Origin: Claveliimonas monacensis
Lineage (GTDB): Bacteria > Bacillota > Clostridia > Lachnospirales > Lachnospiraceae
Direction of reading: 5' to 3'
DNA length: 64,000 nt
NCBI RefSeq assembly: GCF_014982975.1
Contig: NZ_JADCKL010000002.1
Span: 248,001 to 312,000, forward strand
In this document: positions 23,224 to 32,265 of the stretch, piece by piece
Position numbering within the stretch: the stretch's first letter is position 1
Layout of the letters: each line of letters begins with the position of its first letter
Translations under genes and position numbers: made by a program
The notes under the pieces: generated by a model
Told to the model about the DNA's origin: nothing
The model's database searches: none
What the model saw: the letters and a program-made list of their open reading frames with translations, nothing else

Positions 23224-24462
23224 TTATTTATTTCTGTTCTTTTTCACAGACATGCGGAACAGGATCAGGCCTGCCACAAACACCACCGCCAGCACAGACA
23301 CGCCCAGGTTTGTGCTGCCTGTAAGCTGGGATACCACTCCCACAAGCGTAGTACCGATAAAGGACGCGCCCTTGCCGCAGATATCCAGAAGTCCGAAGTA
23401 CTCCCCGGATTTCTCCGGCGGGATCAGCTTGGCAAAGTGAGATCTTGAGAGCGCCTGTATGCCTCCCTGAAACAGTCCCACGCAGACCGCCAGTATCCAG
23501 AACTGAAACTGGCTCTCCATAAACATGGCAAAGATGGCAATGCCGGTGTAAGCCAGGATACAGACAGTGATCAGATTGGCAGATGGATATTTCTTTGTCA
23601 GTTTTCCGAAGATGATGGCAGACGGGAAGGCCACGATCTGGGTCACCAGCAGGGCCAGGAGAAGTCCTGTCGTGTCCAGTCCCAGGGCGGTGCCGTAGGC
23701 TGTCGCCATGTCAATGATGGTGTACACACCGTCTATATAAAAGAAGTAAGCCACAAGGAAGATCAGAATCTTTCTGTCTTTCATCAGCTCCTTCAGCGTC
23801 CGCCACAGCCTGCCAAAGCTCTCTCTGACCATGCCCGGTTCTTTCTCCACATAGTGGATCTGACGGTACTTACGCAGAAGCGGTGTTGAGGACAGGAACC
23901 ACCACACGGCCACAATGAGGAAGGAGATCCCCATAGCTGCCTGCATAGAAAGTCCCAGGCTCCCTGCCCCCAGCACCACGCCCAGGCTCACAATAAACGG
24001 GATGCAGCTTCCTATGTATCCCCAGGCGTACCCCTGGGATGAGATATCATCCAGGCGTTCCGGCTCCGTCACATCGTGAAGCATGGAATCGTAGAACACA
24101 AGGCTGGAAGAATAGCCGATCTTTGCGATGACAAAAATGATCAGGAAGGCAAGCCATGTGGATGCAAATCCCATGGCCACGCATCCGATCACTCCCACCA
24201 GAAGCGTGACAAGAAAAACCGGTTTCTTGTAATTCTTCGTGTCAGCCACGGCGCCGAATACCGGCCCGATAAAGGCAACCGCAAGTGTAGCCACGGAGGC
24301 AGCGTACCCCCAGTAGGCCAGATAGGTCACAGAAGAAAGCCCGGCCTCCTCTGCCAGATAGTTAAAGTAGATGGGAATGATGGTGGACACAAGCAGGGTG
24401 AAGGCAGAGTTGCCTACATCGTACAGGATCCACGCTCTTTCCAGCGAAGTATATTTTTTCAT
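23224..24462 (-). CDS. UMF1-type (Atg22-like) MFS transporter
   Basis: A 412-residue membrane protein with about 12 helices. RAWILYDVGNSAFTLLVSTI at the N-terminus, GPVFGAVADTKNYKKP (the MFS loop 2-3 motif), SSLVFYDSMLHDV and GYAWGYIGSCIPFI are typical of the UMF1/Atg22-like subgroup, whose yeast relative exports amino acids from the vacuole. Bacterial substrates are unknown. Start ATG 24462 is preferred because the family begins at MKKYTSLERAWILYD; the frame stays open 30 codons upstream over low-complexity codons. It is transcribed away from the hyd operon. Confidence 0.85.
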   Translation of the reverse strand: MKKYTSLERAWILYDVGNSAFTLLVSTIIPIYFNYLAEEAGLSSVTYLAYWGYAASVATLAVAFIGPVFGAVADTKNYKKPVFLVTLLVGVIGCVAMGFASTWLAFLIIFVIAKIGYSSSLVFYDSMLHDVTEPERLDDISSQGYAWGYIGSCIPFIVSLGVVLGAGSLGLSMQAAMGISFLIVAVWWFLSSTPLLRKYRQIHYVEKEPGMVRESFGRLWRTLKELMKDRKILIFLVAYFFYIDGVYTIIDMATAYGTALGLDTTGLLLALLVTQIVAFPSAIIFGKLTKKYPSANLITVCILAYTGIAIFAMFMESQFQFWILAVCVGLFQGGIQALSRSHFAKLIPPEKSGEYFGLLDICGKGASFIGTTLVGVVSQLTGSTNLGVSVLAVVFVAGLILFRMSVKKNRNK

Positions 24463-24611
24463 ATTCCTTTCTCTCCTTTTTCCAGGCGGCCGCCTCTGTC
24501 CGGCTGCAGGCCGCAAAATCACATCTCTACAAGTATACCCCCGGTTTGTCAATTTGCAAACAGAAAAAAGTAAAGTTCCTGTAAAGTATTTCTATTTTCC
24601 GCCCTGTATGT

Positions 24612-24617
24612 TATAAT
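24612..24617 (+). promoter_or_regulatory. Putative -10 element of the hyd operon
   Basis: TATAAT stands 200 nt before hydE with a poor -35 (TTTCTA, 17 nt upstream), suggesting an activated promoter or dependence on another factor. Confidence 0.45.
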
Positions 24618-24624
24618 AAATAAA

Positions 24625-24812
24625 ATTTACGTACTGATTGTAAAGGGTGACACCTGAGCAAAAAGGCGCATTTACAAATGGACAAGCGGGAGTATTTTAT
24701 ACTTTTTTAGTCTGCGCCTCGGCGCAGACTTTTTTTGTTCCCGGACCCAGTCCCGGAAATGGTCTGCCTGATGCCGGGACAAGTAAGGACAGGCCGCTGA
24801 CAGGGAGGACAT
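24625..24812 (+). promoter_or_regulatory. hydE leader with intrinsic terminator (attenuator-like)
   Basis: The leader has an upstream fold closed by TTGTAAA (24638-24644) with TTTACAA (24671-24677), a small AGTAT/ATACT hairpin, then a perfect 10-bp stem AGTCTGCGCC/GGCGCAGACT (24709-24730) followed by seven Ts, and finally a GTCCCGG/CCGGGAC hairpin (24750-24780) before the hydE ribosome-binding site. A terminator between promoter and first gene implies regulated read-through, or that hydE has a promoter closer in. No known riboswitch class was recognised. Confidence 0.6.
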
Positions 24813-25871
24813 ATGGGCACAGAAGAGCTGATTCGCAAACTGCACAGAGACCAGACACTCTCAGAGGAAGAGTGGATACAAGTTATCGACGGCCGCACCC
24901 CGAAGGCGGCAGAGTACCTTTTTCGCCTCGCCCGCCAGGTGCGGCATGCATACTACGGAAGGGATGTCTATATCCGGGGGCTGATCGAGTTCACCAACTT
25001 CTGCCGGAATGACTGTTTCTACTGCGGTATCCGCAGGAGCAATCCCCACGTCCGCCGCTACCGGCTTACGGAGGATGAGATCCTGGACTGCTGCCGCCAG
25101 AGCTATGGGCTGGGCATGCGCACATTTGTGCTCCAGGGCGGGGAGGACAGTTTCTTCACGAACCAGCGGCTGACCGGCCTGATCCGCCAGATCAAAGCCG
25201 CCTTTCCCGACTGTGCCCTGACCCTCTCTGTGGGGGAAAGGAGCCGCGCTTCCTACCAGGCCTTTCTTGATGCCGGGGCAGACCGGTATCTTTTGCGCCA
25301 CGAGACCTTCAATGCCGGCCACTACGCAAAGCTCCACCCTGCGCAGATGAGCGCCGCCCACAGGCAGGCCTGCCTCTTTGACCTGAAGTCCATCGGCTTC
25401 CAGACAGGAGCCGGGTTTATGGTTGGTTCTCCTTTTCAGGAGACGAGGCACCTGGCACAGGACATGCTCTTTCTGAAGCATCTTCATCCCCACATGGTAG
25501 GCATAGGCCCCTTCATTCCCCACAGGGATACCCCCTTTGCTGGGGAAAAGGCAGGCACACTGGAGCTGACTCTGTACATGCTGGGCCTTCTGCGCCTCAT
25601 GCTGCCGGACGTTCTTCTCCCTGCCACCACAGCCCTTGGCTCCATCTGTGACAACGGGCGGGAGCTGGGCATCCTTGCCGGGGCCAATGTAGTCATGCCA
25701 AACCTCTCCCCCAGATGCCACAGAAAGGACTACTCACTCTACAACAACAAGCTGGACACAGGGGCCGAGTCAGCGGAGGGGCTTTCGGAACTTGCCAGGC
25801 GCATGGAACAGATCGGTTACCGCATAGCAGTCCACAGGGGCGACTGGCGTCCCTGCCCTGATCAGGCGTAA
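24813..25871 (+). CDS. hydE: [FeFe]-hydrogenase maturation radical-SAM enzyme HydE
   Basis: A 352-residue radical-SAM protein of the HydE/BioB group that helps build the dithiolate ligand of the H-cluster with HydG and HydF. The SAM-cluster motif is FCRNDCFYCGIRRSN (C64, C68, C71), with TFVLQGGED downstream. The second, dispensable C-terminal cluster site is not evident; only one Cys remains near PRCHRKDY. The C-terminus PNLSPRCHRKDYSLYNNK is typical. ATG 24813 follows GGGAGG. First gene of a three-gene operon in the order E-G-F; the hydrogenase structural gene is not in the window. Confidence 0.93.
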   Translation: MGTEELIRKLHRDQTLSEEEWIQVIDGRTPKAAEYLFRLARQVRHAYYGRDVYIRGLIEFTNFCRNDCFYCGIRRSNPHVRRYRLTEDEILDCCRQSYGLGMRTFVLQGGEDSFFTNQRLTGLIRQIKAAFPDCALTLSVGERSRASYQAFLDAGADRYLLRHETFNAGHYAKLHPAQMSAAHRQACLFDLKSIGFQTGAGFMVGSPFQETRHLAQDMLFLKHLHPHMVGIGPFIPHRDTPFAGEKAGTLELTLYMLGLLRLMLPDVLLPATTALGSICDNGRELGILAGANVVMPNLSPRCHRKDYSLYNNKLDTGAESAEGLSELARRMEQIGYRIAVHRGDWRPCPDQA

Positions 25872-25923
25872 ATATACGGCCTTCCCGGACAGGGAGGGAC
25901 TTACCCCAAGGAGGATGAAAAAA

Positions 25924-27345
25924 ATGTATGATGTAAATTCCAAACACCCGGACGACTTTATCAACCACCAGGAGATCCTGGAGACGCTTGCCTTTGCGGA
26001 GGAGAACAGGCACAACGAGGTCCTGATCACGGAGATCATCGAGAAAGCCAAAAAGAGAAAAGGTCTCTCCCACAGGGAGGCCGCTGTTCTTCTGGACTGC
26101 GACATTGAGGAGAAGAACCAGGAAATCTACCGGCTGGCAGAGCAGATCAAGAAAGACTTCTACGGCAACCGCATTGTCATGTTCGCCCCTCTGTATCTGT
26201 CCAACTACTGCATCAACGGCTGCACCTACTGTCCTTACCACAGCAAGAACAAACATATTGCCAGAAAGCAGCTCTCCCAGGAGGAGATCAAAAGAGAGGT
26301 CATCGCCCTCCAGGACATGGGCCACAAGCGCCTGGCCCTGGAAGCGGGGGAGGACCCGGTCCACAATACTATGGACTACTACCTGGACAGTATCAACACC
26401 ATCTACAGCATCAAACATAAAAACGGCGCCATCCGCAGGGTCAACATCAATATTGCCGCCACCACCGTGGACAACTACCGGCTTCTCAAGGAGGCAGGCA
26501 TCGGCACCTACATTCTCTTCCAGGAGACCTACCACAAAGAGAGTTATCTCCAGCTCCACCCCACAGGGCCCAAGCACGACTATGACTACCACACGACGGC
26601 CATGGACCGCGCCATGGAAGGAGGGATCGACGATGTGGGCATCGGCGTCCTCTTCGGTCTGGACAAATACCGCTACGAGTTCACCGGCCTTCTCATGCAC
26701 GCCGAGCACCTGGAGGCCGCCTTCGGCGTAGGCCCCCACACCATCAGTGTACCTCGCCTTCGTGACGCCGATGACATCGACTCCAGCTCCTTTACAAACG
26801 GCATCGACGACGACACTTTCGCCAAGCTGGTGGCCTGTATCCGCATCGCTGTCCCCTACACCGGCATGATCATCTCCACCAGGGAGAGCCAGAAGTGCAG
26901 GGAGCGGGTGCTCCACCTTGGCATCTCACAGATCAGCGGCGGCTCCCGCACAAGCGTGGGCGGCTACTGCGAGCCGGAGCCGGAGGATGCCCGCTCTGAA
27001 CAGTTTGACGTGATAGATAACCGCACACTGGACGAAGTGGTGCGCTGGCTCATGGAGATGGACTACATCCCCAGCTTCTGCACCGCCTGCTACCGCGAGG
27101 GACGCACCGGCGACCGTTTCATGTCCCTGTGCAAGAGCGGCCAGATCCAGAACTGCTGCCACCCCAACGCCCTTATGACGCTGGAGGAGTATCTGATGGA
27201 CTACGCCTCCCCGGAGACAAAGGCCATCGGCGACCGCCTCATTGACCGTGAGATCCTGAATGTTCCCAATCCGAAAGCCAGGGCTGTTGTGGAGGAAAAT
27301 CTGCGCCTTATCCGCGAGAACAACCGGCGTGATTTCCGTTTCTAG
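25924..27345 (+). CDS. hydG: [FeFe]-hydrogenase maturation tyrosine lyase HydG
   Basis: A 473-residue radical-SAM enzyme that splits tyrosine to p-cresol, CO and cyanide for the H-cluster. The N-terminal cluster motif is YCINGCTYCPYH (C96, C100, C103). The C-terminal auxiliary cluster site is seen in FCTACYREGRTG and the following MSLCKSG. ISGGSRTSVGGY and HPNALMTLEEYL are also characteristic. Start ATG 25924 lies 9 nt after AAGGAGG; the ATG at 25915 abuts that site and is unlikely. It follows hydE by about 50 nt. Confidence 0.95.
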   Translation: MYDVNSKHPDDFINHQEILETLAFAEENRHNEVLITEIIEKAKKRKGLSHREAAVLLDCDIEEKNQEIYRLAEQIKKDFYGNRIVMFAPLYLSNYCINGCTYCPYHSKNKHIARKQLSQEEIKREVIALQDMGHKRLALEAGEDPVHNTMDYYLDSINTIYSIKHKNGAIRRVNINIAATTVDNYRLLKEAGIGTYILFQETYHKESYLQLHPTGPKHDYDYHTTAMDRAMEGGIDDVGIGVLFGLDKYRYEFTGLLMHAEHLEAAFGVGPHTISVPRLRDADDIDSSSFTNGIDDDTFAKLVACIRIAVPYTGMIISTRESQKCRERVLHLGISQISGGSRTSVGGYCEPEPEDARSEQFDVIDNRTLDEVVRWLMEMDYIPSFCTACYREGRTGDRFMSLCKSGQIQNCCHPNALMTLEEYLMDYASPETKAIGDRLIDREILNVPNPKARAVVEENLRLIRENNRRDFRF

Positions 27346-27405
27346 GATACACAGCCCCGCACACTTTGCAAACACAAAATATCTCCAGAAGAACAGGAGG
27401 ACTCT

Positions 27406-28671
27406 ATGAGTTTGAACAACACGCCCGCCGCCGAGCGGGTCCACATCGGCATCTTCGGGCGGCGAAACGCCGGGAAATCCAGCCTCATCAACGCCCTCAC
27501 CTCCCAGAACCTTGCCATCGTCTCCGATGTAAAAGGCACCACCACCGACCCGGTGGCCAAATCCATGGAACTGCTGCCTTTAGGCCCGGTGGTCCTCATC
27601 GACACCCCGGGCCTGGACGACACAGGAGATCTGGGCGCGCTGCGGGTGCAGAAGGCCCACCAGACACTGAACAAGACCGATATCGCCATCCTCGTGGTAG
27701 ACGCCTCTTCCGGCGTCACAGCGGAGGATCAAAGGATCCTATCCAGGATCAGAGAGAAACAGATTCCCTGCCTTGTGGCGGTGAATAAATCTGATCTTGA
27801 CAGCGCAGGGGAAATCCCAAAGCTCCCGGACAGCAGCGCCATAGAAGTGCTGCCGGTCAGCGCAAAGACCGGCCAGGGTATAGAAAAGCTGAAGGAGCGG
27901 ATTGCTGCCCTGGCTCCGAAGGAGGAGGAGAACCGCCGCATTGTGGGGGATCTTCTCTCCCCCGGGGATCTTGTCTGTCTCGTCATCCCCATCGACAAGG
28001 CCGCCCCCAAGGGAAGGCTCATCCTTCCCCAGCAGCAGACCATACGAGATATCCTGGACACAGGCGCTCTGGCTCTTGCCGTCCGGGATACAGAGCTGAA
28101 GGCCGTTCTGGAAGGCCAGGACGGCAGACCGGGGTTCCATCCGGCCCTGGTCATCACCGACAGCCAGGCCTTCGCCAGTGTGGCCTCCATAGTGCCGCCC
28201 CAGATCCCTCTGACTTCTTTCTCCATCCTCTTTGCCCGCTACAAGGGCAGTTTAAAAGCCCTGGCAGAAGGCGCCAGAGCTCTGGATACACTGAAAAAAG
28301 GGGATCATATACTGGTCAGCGAAGGCTGCACTCACCACCGGCAGTGCGGGGACATCGGCACAGTCAAGCTTCCCGCCCTGATCCGAAGACACACAGGTCT
28401 TGCCGCGCCGGAAGATCTTCGTTTCTCCTTCACAAGCGGCACAGAATTCCCGGAGGATCTGTCCGGATACCGGATGGTCATCCACTGCGGCGGCTGCATG
28501 CTGAATGAGCGGGAAATGAAGTTCCGAATGGCGTGCGCCAGGGACGCCGGCGTTCCCATGACAAACTATGGCACTGCCATCGCCCACATGAACGGGATCC
28601 TGGAGCGAAGCCTTGCCCCCTTCGCCGGCCTGTGCCCCTTTTCCATACGGACTGCTGCCAAGGACCCATAA
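27406..28671 (+). CDS. hydF: [FeFe]-hydrogenase maturation GTPase/scaffold HydF
   Basis: A 421-residue protein that assembles the di-iron subcluster and delivers it to the hydrogenase. The GTPase domain has P-loop GRRNAGKSS (18-26), DTPGLDD (G3), NKSD (G4) and SAKTG (G5). The C-terminal cluster domain has CTHHRQCGD and, about 50 residues later, HCGGCM, the CxH...HCxxC pattern that binds the [4Fe-4S] cluster. ATG 27406 follows AGGAGG. It ends the operon, converging within 10 nt on the CPBP gene with no terminator visible between them. Confidence 0.95.
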   Translation: MSLNNTPAAERVHIGIFGRRNAGKSSLINALTSQNLAIVSDVKGTTTDPVAKSMELLPLGPVVLIDTPGLDDTGDLGALRVQKAHQTLNKTDIAILVVDASSGVTAEDQRILSRIREKQIPCLVAVNKSDLDSAGEIPKLPDSSAIEVLPVSAKTGQGIEKLKERIAALAPKEEENRRIVGDLLSPGDLVCLVIPIDKAAPKGRLILPQQQTIRDILDTGALALAVRDTELKAVLEGQDGRPGFHPALVITDSQAFASVASIVPPQIPLTSFSILFARYKGSLKALAEGARALDTLKKGDHILVSEGCTHHRQCGDIGTVKLPALIRRHTGLAAPEDLRFSFTSGTEFPEDLSGYRMVIHCGGCMLNEREMKFRMACARDAGVPMTNYGTAIAHMNGILERSLAPFAGLCPFSIRTAAKDP

Positions 28672-28681
28672 ACAACGAAAA

Positions 28682-29629
28682 CTAATATGGCATCATATAC
28701 CTCATCATGGCGCCAAAAGACGCGATGCACATGATCACGCCGATCACAAGAATGTAGGCGCTGACTCCCAGAAGGGCGAGCAGCGTCTTTTTCTTTTCCC
28801 GTGGGAACAGCCCCTTTTCATAGCCCGGCTGGCCCCTGTGGATCAGATAATTGCCGACGTAGATCAGGAAGGGAGCGCCGCAGGCGTATATCATATACAC
28901 TGCCACAGAGAAAAGCGGCAGGTGACTCGACATCGCAGTCTGCACAGCCTCCATCTCCCCTGCTCCTCCCTGTTCCGGCAGAAAACTCAGAAGCCCCAGA
29001 AGCAGCACCGGCACAGCATTATTGACAAAGTGGAACAACATGCTGTAGAACAGATTGTCTGTCTCCACCAGCAGATAGCCCAGAGCCACTCCCAGGATGG
29101 CGGTGGGGATGAACCTCCAGATGCTGCCGTGAAATGCGCCGAACACAGCGGCCACGATCAGGATCCCTGCCCATTTGCTCTTCATCCCCCGCAGGCAGGC
29201 CAAAAACCCGCCCCGGAACGCCATCTCCTCACAGATAGCTGGTGTCAGCGCCACCAGGAACAAAGAGAGCAGCACCGGCACACTCACCACGATATCCTGC
29301 ACGCCCTGGCTGGCTCCCAGCACTTCCTCCGGAAAGAAGTAGGAGACAAGCATCGTCACGGCCATGGCCGCAAGAAAGGTCCCAAGCCACAGGATCAGCG
29401 TGCCCGCCACCTTTGACGCCCGGGGCCACTTAAAGGGGAATACTCTCTTCAGATCCGCCCGGAACAGAGCTGCCAGCAGGACCGCCAGCACCGCAAGAAT
29501 GATCTCGTGGAGCAGTGTGCCCCACACTCCGAACCACATGCCCAAAAAGCCGCTCAGCACAAAAATATCCAGGGCAAATGCCAGTACAAACACAACAGCC
29601 ATCCAGGGCTTTAAATTCTTTCTTTCCAT
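28682..29629 (-). CDS. CPBP-family intramembrane metalloprotease
   Basis: A 315-residue membrane protein with about eight helices. The CPBP (CAAX protease and bacteriocin-processing) motifs are present: ICEEMAFRGGFL (EExxxR), FGAFHGSIW (FxxxH) and FHFVNNAVP (HxxxN). Members cleave within membranes and process or confer immunity to peptides; the substrate is unknown here. Start ATG 29629 has GAAGG 8 nt upstream; the 38 upstream codons have no site and overlap a neighbour's tail. It sits directly downstream of a small membrane-protein gene on the same strand. Confidence 0.86.
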   Translation of the reverse strand: MERKNLKPWMAVVFVLAFALDIFVLSGFLGMWFGVWGTLLHEIILAVLAVLLAALFRADLKRVFPFKWPRASKVAGTLILWLGTFLAAMAVTMLVSYFFPEEVLGASQGVQDIVVSVPVLLSLFLVALTPAICEEMAFRGGFLACLRGMKSKWAGILIVAAVFGAFHGSIWRFIPTAILGVALGYLLVETDNLFYSMLFHFVNNAVPVLLLGLLSFLPEQGGAGEMEAVQTAMSSHLPLFSVAVYMIYACGAPFLIYVGNYLIHRGQPGYEKGLFPREKKKTLLALLGVSAYILVIGVIMCIASFGAMMRYMMPY

Positions 29630-29676
29630 TTGAACAACCTTCTTCTTTCTTCTGGGATAAGATTTCTTACTGTCTG

Positions 29677-30147
29677 TCAGGATCCGGGAAACAATATATG
29701 AAAAAGCATAAAGAGCATGACAATGATAACAAGGACCTTGCACACCAGCGCCCCGGTCCCGTACTCGTCAAACACCCGGTTCTCCTCAAAGATTCCCGGA
29801 TCCGCCACCTCCGCCTCCAGAAAGTAATATCGGCGATATCTGGTTCTGTGATGACTGTCCTCATAGGGAGAACTTTTCATGATCACATTGACAATACGGC
29901 CCCGGGACACATTCCCCGCCGCCTTGATCTCCTCCCTCTGCCTGCGGTAAAACAGGGCCCGCCGGACTGTCTGCACAGCGGTAAAAAGCGGGATGAGACC
30001 TGCTGCCAGAAAGAGCATATAGCTGCTCTGAAAGCCGCTGGTCAGAATCCCCCGCAGCAATCCTGCATACCAGATCAGCAGAAAGAGTGCGCTGTAGAGC
30101 ACTCCCGTCATTTCCTCCTGGGCCGGTCGGATCTTCCTTTTAAACAT
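29677..30147 (-). CDS. Small membrane protein, unknown function
   Basis: A 156-residue protein with three hydrophobic segments at about 14-34, 43-61 and 134-153. Between the second and third is a soluble loop containing SRGRIVNVI and a Tyr/Arg-rich RTRYRRYYFLEAEV strand, loosely like DUF3592-type membrane-anchored beta domains. I cannot name the family. ATG 30147 has GGAGG 7 nt upstream; the upstream extension is not supported. Probably co-transcribed with the CPBP protease gene about 50 nt downstream. Confidence 0.6.
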   Translation of the reverse strand: MFKRKIRPAQEEMTGVLYSALFLLIWYAGLLRGILTSGFQSSYMLFLAAGLIPLFTAVQTVRRALFYRRQREEIKAAGNVSRGRIVNVIMKSSPYEDSHHRTRYRRYYFLEAEVADPGIFEENRVFDEYGTGALVCKVLVIIVMLFMLFHILFPGS

Positions 30148-30368
30148 TGTCTTCCCTCCCTGTATGCATAGAAACGTGTGAACAGTTTTTATTATGTATA
30201 CAACTTTCTCTAATATAGCATCTCGCGCAGAAGATGTCAAGGAACCCTGCCTGCTAAAACCTGCTGCCAATCCAAACGAAGCTGGTGTAAAAAAGCGACA
30301 TCTGTGTTATCATATGTGTGGGTCATATCCGACTCTCTTCAGAAGATAAAATCCCAAAGGAGAAACCT

Positions 30369-31322
30369 ATGTATACATTCATCATAAACCCGGCTTCCCG
30401 GTCCGGCCTGGGGCAGCAGGTATGGGAAACGCTGGAACCAGTGCTCAAAGAGCGGGGCATTTCCTATCAGGTCCATATGACCGGATACCAGCGTCACGCC
30501 ACCCGGCTGGCAAGAGAGATCACAGGGGACAAAGGAGAACACACCCTGGTGGTCCTGGGAGGGGACGGCACGGTCAACGAAGTCATAAATGGGATCGAGG
30601 ATCTGTCCCGGATTACCCTGGGCTATATCCCCGTGGGATCCGGCAACGACTTTGCCAGATTCTTCCGCCTTCCCCCGGATCCCGGGGCCGCCCTTGACCT
30701 GATCCTCTCCCCACCCGGCTTTGCCCACATGGATGTGGGCCGCATCGCGTACCGGGATCACACCAAGCGGTTTGCTGTCAGCACAGGCCTTGGGTTTGAC
30801 GCAGCCATCTGCCACCAGGCTGTCATATCTAAATTAAAGCCTCTGCTCAACAAGCTGCACCTGGGAAAGCTCACCTACGCCCTTATCGCCCTGGACAGGC
30901 TGCATTTTCTGAGGCCTGCCCGCCTGCGGGTGACACTGGATGAAGGTCCCTCCCTCTCCTTTACAAATGTCCTGTTCGCCACAGTCATGAACCATCCTTT
31001 CGAGGGCGGCGGCTTCAAGTTCTGCCCGGAGGCAGATCCCTGTGACGGCAGACTGAATGTACTGGTGGCGTCCGGCATCTCCCGGCCGAGGGCTCTTTGT
31101 CTTCTGCCCCTGGCACTAAATGGGGCGCACACAAAGGCACGGGGGATCTGCCTGCGCTCCTGCAGGCGCGTCCTGATCGAGAGCGACATGCCCCTCCCCG
31201 TGCACACCGACGGGGAGCCCCTCTTCCTGCAGCGGCAGATGGAGGTGTCTTTGGAAGAGGAAAAGCTCCGGGTCATCGTCCCTGCCGGCGACGGGAAACA
31301 TATACATAAGAAAGGATGGTAA
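30369..31322 (+). CDS. Diacylglycerol-kinase-family lipid kinase
   Basis: A 317-residue soluble lipid kinase of the DgkB/YegS type. FIINPASRSGLG opens the catalytic domain, VVLGGDGTVNEVINGI (about 62-77) is the ATP-binding GGDG motif, and GYIPVGSGNDFARFF is the conserved SGNDFA block. The C-terminal beta domain holds VLFATVMNHPFEGGGFKF and HTDGEP. It phosphorylates diacylglycerol or related lipids to recycle them. ATG 30369 follows AAAGGAG; the earlier in-frame ATG has no site. Its stop TAA overlaps the start of the GDPD gene, so the pair is coupled. Confidence 0.9.
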   Translation: MYTFIINPASRSGLGQQVWETLEPVLKERGISYQVHMTGYQRHATRLAREITGDKGEHTLVVLGGDGTVNEVINGIEDLSRITLGYIPVGSGNDFARFFRLPPDPGAALDLILSPPGFAHMDVGRIAYRDHTKRFAVSTGLGFDAAICHQAVISKLKPLLNKLHLGKLTYALIALDRLHFLRPARLRVTLDEGPSLSFTNVLFATVMNHPFEGGGFKFCPEADPCDGRLNVLVASGISRPRALCLLPLALNGAHTKARGICLRSCRRVLIESDMPLPVHTDGEPLFLQRQMEVSLEEEKLRVIVPAGDGKHIHKKGW

Positions 31323-32155
31323 TGTCTATGCGTATTCTGCTTTTTGCTGCCGTCATACTGGCGGTCGTGGCAGCCCTGTATCTCTTCTCCATCTCGCCCC
31401 GGCGCTCCCGGCTCCGGGAGATGCGGAAATTCAGGGCGACCAAATTTGCCCACAGGGGATACCACTGCGCCGCCAAACGGATACCTGAGAACTCCCTGGC
31501 CGCCTTCCAGGCTGCCCTGGACTGCCGCTATGGCATTGAGCTGGATGTGCACCTGACAAAAGACGGGCAGGTGGCTGTCTTCCACGACGACACACTGGAG
31601 AGGGTGTGCGGGGTGCCCGGCTCTGTAGAGTCCCACACTTACAATGAACTGAAGAAGCTCTTTCTTCTGCACACCACCGAGCGGATCCCTCTCCTTGCGG
31701 ATGTCCTTTCCTGTGTCAATGGAAAAGTCCCTCTTCTCATTGAGCTGAAACTGCCCGGCAGATCACTGAAGCTGTGTGAGAAGACTTATGAGCTGCTGAA
31801 AAACTACAAAGGCCCCTGCCTGATCCAGTCTTTCAACACGCTGGGGTTGCGGTGGTTCCGTCTCCACGCGCCCCACATCCTGCGGGGGCAGCTGTCTTCC
31901 AACCTGACAGCGGACGACGACACAGCGCCCTACATCCTTCGGTTTTTTGTCAAGCACATGCTGTCCAACTTTCTGGGCAGGCCGGACTTTATCTCCTACA
32001 AGCTGAAAGACCTTCCGGAGCCGGGTGTCTGGCTGTGCCGGGTCCTCTTCCGCACCCCGGTTGCTGTGTGGACGCTGAACTCTGAACACGCCATGCGAAG
32101 AGGCATGGCAGGCTATGAAATGCAGATTTTTGAAAAAGAGTCTGAATTTTATTAA
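31322..32155 (+). CDS. Membrane-anchored glycerophosphodiester phosphodiesterase
   Basis: A 277-residue protein. An N-terminal helix (residues about 4-23, ILLFAAVILAVVAALYLF) anchors it, probably facing outward. The catalytic domain shows FAHRGYH (HRG), PENSLAAF, GIELDVHLTKDG (metal-binding Glu and Asp) and VFHDDTLERVCG (catalytic HDD). It hydrolyses glycerophosphodiesters to glycerol-3-phosphate and an alcohol. ATG 31322 lies 6 nt after AAGAAAGGA and overlaps the lipid-kinase stop. Acting with the upstream kinase and a nearby PAP2 gene, it fits turnover of membrane-lipid or lipoteichoic-acid products. Confidence 0.9.
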   Translation: MSMRILLFAAVILAVVAALYLFSISPRRSRLREMRKFRATKFAHRGYHCAAKRIPENSLAAFQAALDCRYGIELDVHLTKDGQVAVFHDDTLERVCGVPGSVESHTYNELKKLFLLHTTERIPLLADVLSCVNGKVPLLIELKLPGRSLKLCEKTYELLKNYKGPCLIQSFNTLGLRWFRLHAPHILRGQLSSNLTADDDTAPYILRFFVKHMLSNFLGRPDFISYKLKDLPEPGVWLCRVLFRTPVAVWTLNSEHAMRRGMAGYEMQIFEKESEFY

Positions 32156-32171
32156 GAAACCGTGAACCGCC

Positions 32172-32200
32172 TTGTTGAATATTTTTTTTCGTGTTATAAT
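32172..32200 (+). promoter_or_regulatory. Promoter of the PAP2 gene
   Basis: TTGTTG (32172-32177), 17 nt and TATAAT (32195-32200) lie 66 nt before the PAP2 start. Confidence 0.65.
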
Positions 32201-32265
32201 CCGATTGAACTAAAAATATATCTTTTATATGGAGATTTTGCACCATATCGGAAGGACGTATCTAT

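Noticed and set aside
24618-24812. Known riboswitch in the hydE leader (preQ1, c-di-GMP, fluoride, guanidine types compared from memory)
   Set aside because: None of the conserved core sequences fits; left as an unclassified attenuator-like leader.
25693-26916. 407-residue minus-strand open frame
   Set aside because: Antisense to hydE/hydG, whose radical-SAM motifs are unambiguous.
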